DNA from: a bacterium
Lineage (GTDB): Bacteria > Armatimonadota > HRBIN16
Length of the DNA: 25,841 bases
Assembly: GCA_025057335.1 (NCBI GenBank)
Contig: JANWXG010000002.1
Location: 11,154-36,994, forward strand
Reading direction: 5' to 3'
Part shown: in pieces, positions 22,137 to 25,841 of the stretch
How the letters are laid out: every line of letters begins with the position of its first letter
Numbering within the stretch: position 1 is the first letter of the stretch
Made by a program: the position numbers and the translations under genes
The notes under the pieces: model-generated
What the model saw: only the letters and a program-made list of their open reading frames with translations
Database searches by the model: none
Told to the model about the DNA's origin: nothing

Positions 22137-23251
22137 TGGCATTGTGGGTGAGCCTGGGGGGAGGGGTGCGAGCGGAGAGCGAGCTGCCCACCCCTCCTCC
22201 AGTGTGGACCGCTCCCCCTCCGCCAGGCTTCGAGGCGGTGGTGCTTCCCCCGATTGCCCCGACGGCTGCATCGGTTGTGGTGACTCCCCAGCTGCACCAG
22301 TCGCGCGTGGCTCGTCGCGACCCGAAACACGGCTGGCACTTCCAAGTCGCCTGCTATGGATACTTTCGCACCGAACACCAGAACCATCCCGAATTGCGCT
22401 TCCGTGTGTACGCGCAACAGACAGAAGACCTCCCCGCTGCCCTGCAGGTGTGTCGTCTACTCCTGCGTCTACAGGAGGTAGCCTGGCAGAGGCTGCGCCT
22501 GCAGGTGAATCTGCAGGGGGAACGCGTGCTGAACGTGTGGCTCTGTCGGCAGGGTAACGCAGGGGGAGAGCAATGGCGCAACAACCTGTACCTTTACTCT
22601 GTCCAAGAGATTCATGCCCCCATGCAATGGCTGCGCGAGGTGGCACACGAGTTCTCCCATGCGCTGTTTCCTGGGATCACTGGGTATACCTCTCCAGAAC
22701 CGTGGGCGAATGGCTACATAGGGGAACGTTTGCTGCTCAGCTGGCTGCAGCCGATGTTAGAGGGGGGAGCGCTCACGCCAGAAGACCTCTGCGGCGCTTC
22801 CGCAACGGAGGTAAGCCAATTCGTGCAACAGCGTTGCCTCCCGCTCCGGCAGATGTGGGCATCTGGAGGCTTTCCCCAAAAAGAGTTCTCCCGTACGGAT
22901 GCGACCGGCATGGGCGCGCTGGTCGGATTGGTGCTGTACATCGACAGCGTGTATGGCAGCGCGATGCTACGCGCCACCTTCGCCCGTTTGCAAGCTCCTC
23001 AGCCGCATGCCCTGTGGCGAGCGTTTACTGAGGCGGTGCGCGAAGCCCAAGAGTTACGCTTGACTCCCGTGGGGAACGCAACGCAAGTGTGGCTCGCTGC
23101 AGCAGGATGGCGCGTCGACAGCGAAGACAAGATGGCTATGCTACAGCGGGGTAAGCGGCGTTGGCAAGCTACCCAGCAGGCGTGGCAGCTGTCAGAGAGC
23201 GACTGGTATCGCCTGACCAGTAAAGCATCTCTGCGTCTTTCCAAACCGTAG
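22064..23251 (+). CDS. Predicted secreted HEXXH metallopeptidase-like protein, family not recognised
   Basis: This protein of up to 395 residues fits no family I can name. Near the N-terminus a hydrophobic run (ALAAVVALWVSLGGGVRA, about 20-37) looks like a signal peptide, followed by a Pro-rich stretch (about 43-67). In the middle is VAHEFSHALFPGITGY with H195-E196-xx-H199, the zincin motif. An acidic third ligand could be E221 (GYIGERL) or E212, as in gluzincins. Two cysteines (C131 and C161 region) and a helical, Trp-rich C-terminus follow. The ATG at 22064 lies inside folE2 and gives a 73-base overlap. GTG 22118 or GTG 22136 are shorter alternatives, but they remove the basic n-region of the signal. 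Peptidase activity is inferred from the motif alone. Confidence 0.6.
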   Translation: MRVDRVDSQSQCVRSNRGVALAAVVALWVSLGGGVRAESELPTPPPVWTAPPPPGFEAVVLPPIAPTAASVVVTPQLHQSRVARRDPKHGWHFQVACYGYFRTEHQNHPELRFRVYAQQTEDLPAALQVCRLLLRLQEVAWQRLRLQVNLQGERVLNVWLCRQGNAGGEQWRNNLYLYSVQEIHAPMQWLREVAHEFSHALFPGITGYTSPEPWANGYIGERLLLSWLQPMLEGGALTPEDLCGASATEVSQFVQQRCLPLRQMWASGGFPQKEFSRTDATGMGALVGLVLYIDSVYGSAMLRATFARLQAPQPHALWRAFTEAVREAQELRLTPVGNATQVWLAAAGWRVDSEDKMAMLQRGKRRWQATQQAWQLSESDWYRLTSKASLRLSKP

Positions 23252-23351
23252 CGGGGACGCCAAGCGTTCTTCTCCGAACAGCCAACGCTTTCGCCCAGGG
23301 GGCGACCGGCTCCCCACAGGGAGGTTCCCCACGGGGATTACGATGCTTTCC
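23252..23351. repeat. Convergent gap with stacked hairpins
   Basis: These 100 bases between two convergent genes hold four dyads. They are AAGCGTT/AACGCTT (23262-23268 and 23284-23290), TCGCCC/GGGCGA (23291-23296 and 23300-23305), and two tandem short stems of the type CTCCCCAC...GGGAG and TTCCCCACGGGGA (about 23309-23338). They may act as bidirectional transcript ends, although no T-tract follows. Confidence 0.55.
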
Positions 23352-25016
23352 TCACCCGTTGCGCAGTATAGCGCCTCGGTTCGCTTGTTCCACTAACGCG
23401 GCATATCGGGCGAACACGCCCTGCGTGAAAGCAGGCGGTTTGGGTTTCCATGAAGCGCGTCGCCGATCCAGCTCCTCTTGTGGGACGAGCACCTCAAGCA
23501 AGCGGTTGTCCACGTCGATGCGGATGCGGTCGCCCTCTTGTAGCAGGGCAATCGGGCCGCCTACCTGTGCCTCAGGGGCAATGTGTCCAATCATCAGCCC
23601 GCGTGTGCCCCCAGAGAATCGACCGTCTGTGAGCAACGCCACATCGGGTCCGAGCCCTTCGCCCACGATAGCGCTCGTCACAGAGAGCATCTCGGGCATC
23701 CCCGGCGCTCCTTTGGGTCCCACGTAACGGATGACCACCACGTCGCCGGGGCGGATGTGCCCGCGCAGAACCTGCTCCATCGCCGCCTCTTCCGAGTCGA
23801 ACACGCGCGCAGGCCCCTCGAAGAAGGTTCTCTCCGTTCCCGCCACTTTCAGCACTGCCCCGTCGGGGGCGAGATTACCTCGCAGGATCACCAGACCACC
23901 GTGTGATTTGAACGCTCTCTCTACAGGCACTACCACCTGTTGTCCCGGCGTCTCACGTACGCACGCCTGTACCTCTTCAGCAAGGGTGCGCCCCGTGATA
24001 GTCTTCTGCTCGCCATCTAGCAAGCCTGCCTCCAGCAAGCGGTGGAATACCAGCGGCGTGCCGCCCGCCTCGTAGAGCTCCCATGCCGTGTAAGTGCCCC
24101 AGGGGAGCAGGTCAGCGATGACGGGAGTGCGCCGCGACACCTCGTCAAAGTCGTCCAGGTTCAGCGGGATGCCTACCTCATGGGCGATAGCCAGCAGATG
24201 AAGCACGGCGTTGGTGCTACCACCGGTCGCTGCTACGGTGGCGATGGCATTCAAGAAGCTGCCTCGGGTCAGGAAGTCTTTCGGCTTCCACCCGTTGCGG
24301 ATGGCTTCCGCCAGGATAGCGCCAGCGCGATAGGTGGCTTCTGCCTTCTCAGGTCGCGTAGCGGGGATGCTGTTGTATCCCATCGGCGAGATACCTAGCA
24401 CCTCCAACACCATCGCCATGGTGTTGGCGGTGTACTGTCCACCGCACGCGCCTGCACCGGGGATAGCGTGCTTCTCCACCTCCCGTAGCTCCGCCTCGGA
24501 GAGACGTCCCGCCGCATACTGCCCTACCGCCTCAAAGACGGAGACGATGGTCAACTTGCGCTCCTTCCAGATACCAGGCGCTATCGTACCACCATACAAT
24601 ACGATGCCTGGCACCTCGCTGCGGATGACACCCATCACCCCGCCAGGGATGGTCTTGTCGCACCCGGACAATACCGCCATTCCGTCGTAGAGGTAACCCA
24701 TAGAGACCAGTTCCACGCTGTCGGCAATCACCTCGCGACTGACCAGGCTGGCACGCATGCCAGGCGTACCCATTGCAATACCATCCGAAATGGCAGGGGC
24801 GCCAAATTCGAACGGCACTACTCCTGCCTCGCGCAACCCCTCCTTCAGCCACTGTGCCAAATCGCGTAGGTGCACGTTGCAAGGCATACCGTCCGTGTAG
24901 GTATTGACCACCCCCACGAAAGGCTTGCCAAAATCCTCATCCCCCACGCCCACTGCACGCAGCATCGAGCGAGCAGGCGCCTGTTGCACTCCGCTTTTAA
25001 TCCTGTCGCTTCTCAT
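23352..25016 (-). CDS. ilvD: Dihydroxy-acid dehydratase IlvD
   Basis: This 554-residue enzyme of valine, leucine, isoleucine and pantothenate synthesis dehydrates 2,3-dihydroxy-isovalerate and -methylvalerate to the 2-keto acids. The iron-sulfur ligands are C46 (GMPCNVH), C119 (SGCDKT, with K121 adjacent) and C191 (GACGGQYTANTM). This pattern is typical of the shorter IlvD group, often [2Fe-2S]; E. coli-type 4Fe-4S enzymes have TCGSCSG. Other motifs are AISDGIAMGTPGMRASLVSREVIADSVE (75-102), ATGGSTNAVLHLLAIA and LTDGRFSGGTRGLMIGHIAPEA. It starts at 25016 with GGGAG 8 bases upstream. No other ilv genes adjoin it, so it is probably monocistronic. Confidence 0.97.
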   Translation of the reverse strand: MRSDRIKSGVQQAPARSMLRAVGVGDEDFGKPFVGVVNTYTDGMPCNVHLRDLAQWLKEGLREAGVVPFEFGAPAISDGIAMGTPGMRASLVSREVIADSVELVSMGYLYDGMAVLSGCDKTIPGGVMGVIRSEVPGIVLYGGTIAPGIWKERKLTIVSVFEAVGQYAAGRLSEAELREVEKHAIPGAGACGGQYTANTMAMVLEVLGISPMGYNSIPATRPEKAEATYRAGAILAEAIRNGWKPKDFLTRGSFLNAIATVAATGGSTNAVLHLLAIAHEVGIPLNLDDFDEVSRRTPVIADLLPWGTYTAWELYEAGGTPLVFHRLLEAGLLDGEQKTITGRTLAEEVQACVRETPGQQVVVPVERAFKSHGGLVILRGNLAPDGAVLKVAGTERTFFEGPARVFDSEEAAMEQVLRGHIRPGDVVVIRYVGPKGAPGMPEMLSVTSAIVGEGLGPDVALLTDGRFSGGTRGLMIGHIAPEAQVGGPIALLQEGDRIRIDVDNRLLEVLVPQEELDRRRASWKPKPPAFTQGVFARYAALVEQANRGAILRNG

Positions 25017-25051
25017 CTTGTTGTCTCCCGGTGCCGAATCGTCGCGGTCAC

Positions 25052-25081
25052 ATTATACTACACCTCTATCAGTGATGCCAA
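25052..25081 (-). promoter_or_regulatory. Promoter of ilvD
   Basis: On the - strand: TTGGCA (25081-25076), 18 bases, perfect TATAAT (25057-25052). The transcript would begin near 25045, about 29 bases before the ATG. No leader peptide, T-box or attenuator is possible in so short a leader, so branched-chain control by attenuation is unlikely. Confidence 0.7.
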
Positions 25082-25161
25082 CCGTTGCAAAGTCACAGGA
25101 AGCAGTTCCGAGAAACTCTCCTCTAAACGGTGCCCGACACTATTTTTCTATGCTAGGCATG

Positions 25162-25170
25162 TGGTATACT
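25162..25170 (+). promoter_or_regulatory. Extended -10 promoter of the LVIVD-repeat gene
   Basis: TGGTATACT (TGn plus TATACT at 25165-25170) lacks a clear -35. The transcript would start near 25177, giving a leader of about 56 bases that contains a CTAGGG/CCCTAG dyad (25183-25188 and 25205-25210) and the AAAGGA ribosome site (25218-25223). Confidence 0.5.
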
Positions 25171-25232
25171 GCAAGAGATGCTCTAGGGAGTTCGCCCCTA
25201 TTTCCCCTAGGTATCAGAAAGGACAACATATC

Positions 25233-25841
25233 ATGTATAACGCACTGTGTCGGGCTCTCTCCGCGCTGAGAGCGACTGCCGCGCTGCTTGTTCTGCTGAC
25301 GAGCGCGCACGCGCAGTGGAACGTCGCTCTCGTCGGATGGGTCGGCGGCTCCACCAACGATGTACACGTGCAAGGCAACTACGCCTACTGCACCGTGCCT
25401 TCCGGCTTGATTATCATGGACGTGTCGGACCCCGCTGCTCCCCGTGAGGTGGCAAGGATTTCCCTACCCGGCGGCTATGCGTGGAAGCTGGACGTCTCGG
25501 GGGGCTTTGCCTATGTGGCAAACGAGCTCAGGGGATTGCGCGTGATCGACGTGTCCGACCCGCTGAACCCGCGCGAGGTGGGCGCGGACGAGTCCACCCT
25601 CGTGAACGACGTCGCCCTCTCTGGTGGGTATGCGTTCGTGGCAACGGGACCAGGAGGGCTGCGGGTGATCGACGTCTCCGACCCCCAGAATCCTCAACCG
25701 GTGTCATCCGTTGACACGCCCGGCTCCGCGGCTCGGGTGTTCGTATCGGGGCAACACGCCTACGTGGCGGATGAGAGGGGAGGCTTGCGCGTCATCGATG
25801 TCTCCGACCCGCAAAACCCTCGAGAAGTGGCGTCGGTCGCT
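25233..25841 (+). CDS. Secreted LVIVD-repeat protein, 3'-truncated by window edge
   Basis: The frame from ATG 25233 is open to the right edge, giving 203 codons of a longer protein. It starts with a signal peptide (hydrophobic TAALLVLLTSAHA, cut about 28/29 before QW). Four copies of the LVIVD-type beta-propeller repeat follow, each holding GL.VIDVSDP..P and AYV: the GLIIMDVSDP, GLRVIDVSDPLNP, GLRVIDVSDPQNP and GLRVIDVSDPQNP segments start near 25404, 25533, 25656 and 25782, a period of 43, 41 and 42 residues. LVIVD domains fold as propellers on the cell surface or in secreted proteins; their ligands are mostly unknown. The start is supported by AAAGGA 9 bases upstream. It is divergent from ilvD. 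Confidence 0.87.
   Translation, partial: MYNALCRALSALRATAALLVLLTSAHAQWNVALVGWVGGSTNDVHVQGNYAYCTVPSGLIIMDVSDPAAPREVARISLPGGYAWKLDVSGGFAYVANELRGLRVIDVSDPLNPREVGADESTLVNDVALSGGYAFVATGPGGLRVIDVSDPQNPQPVSSVDTPGSAARVFVSGQHAYVADERGGLRVIDVSDPQNPREVASVA

Noticed and set aside
25082..25232. Riboswitch or T-box upstream of ilvD
   Set aside because: The predicted ilvD transcript starts only about 29 bases before its ATG, so there is no room; the remaining region belongs to the divergent gene's promoter and short leader.

Overview
This window looks like a stretch of a GC-rich bacterial chromosome with an outer membrane. Signs of the outer membrane are an SLBB-type polysaccharide export protein, a DUF5916-type beta-barrel and a LolA-like periplasmic protein. 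The gene content (FolE2, an archaeal/Aquifex-type Trm1, DUF4380 and CBM9-DUF5916 secreted proteins, LVIVD repeats, long intergenic repeat mosaics) fits a thermophilic Armatimonadota-like bacterium. That lineage call is inference from gene content and has low confidence. I saw no tRNA, rRNA, CRISPR array, insertion sequence or prophage.

Layout. (1) 1-1473: the end of a polysaccharide export protein and a CpsB/YwqE-type PHP tyrosine phosphatase, which together are the tail of a capsule/exopolysaccharide locus. (2) 1463-9238: a compact flagellar cluster, all on the + strand: flgB, flgC, fliE, fliF, fliG, fliH, fliI, fliJ, a lytic transglycosylase and a MotE-like protein. Most genes overlap or are only a few bases apart. 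A 380-bp non-coding repeat mosaic interrupts the series between fliH and fliI, and a second mosaic made of the same modules, with several in opposite orientation, follows the last gene (9239-9574). (3) 9575-14035: two secreted proteins of poorly known function (DUF4380 on the - strand, CBM9-DUF5916 on the + strand) and an MFS drug-type antiporter (-). (4) 14231-16995: a PerR-like peroxide/iron regulator divergent from the MFS gene, then hemW and trm1 joined by a 4-base ATGA overlap. (5) 17098-23251: a secreted subtilisin-like protease, a LolA-like/DUF2092 periplasmic protein, a GT4 glycosyltransferase, folE2 and an unrecognised secreted HEXXH metalloprotein. (6) 23352-25841: ilvD (-) and, divergently, the start of a secreted LVIVD-repeat protein that runs off the right edge.

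How the genes work together. The flagellar block supplies the rod (FlgB, FlgC, FliE), MS ring (FliF), rotor switch (FliG) and export ATPase complex (FliH, FliI, FliJ). It also carries a peptidoglycan hydrolase probably used to open the wall for the rod. The capsule phosphatase overlaps flgB by 11 bp, so the polysaccharide and flagellar genes may be co-transcribed. Several downstream genes have near-consensus sigma70-type promoters that can be read directly (perR, the subtilase, the LolA-like gene, ilvD, folE2). hemW has an extended -10 element so close to its ATG that the mRNA is probably leaderless.

The points most worth a second look are the paired repeat mosaics around the second half of the flagellar cluster, the bacterial Trm1 coupled to hemW, the leaderless hemW, and the HEXXH protein whose reading frame begins inside folE2.
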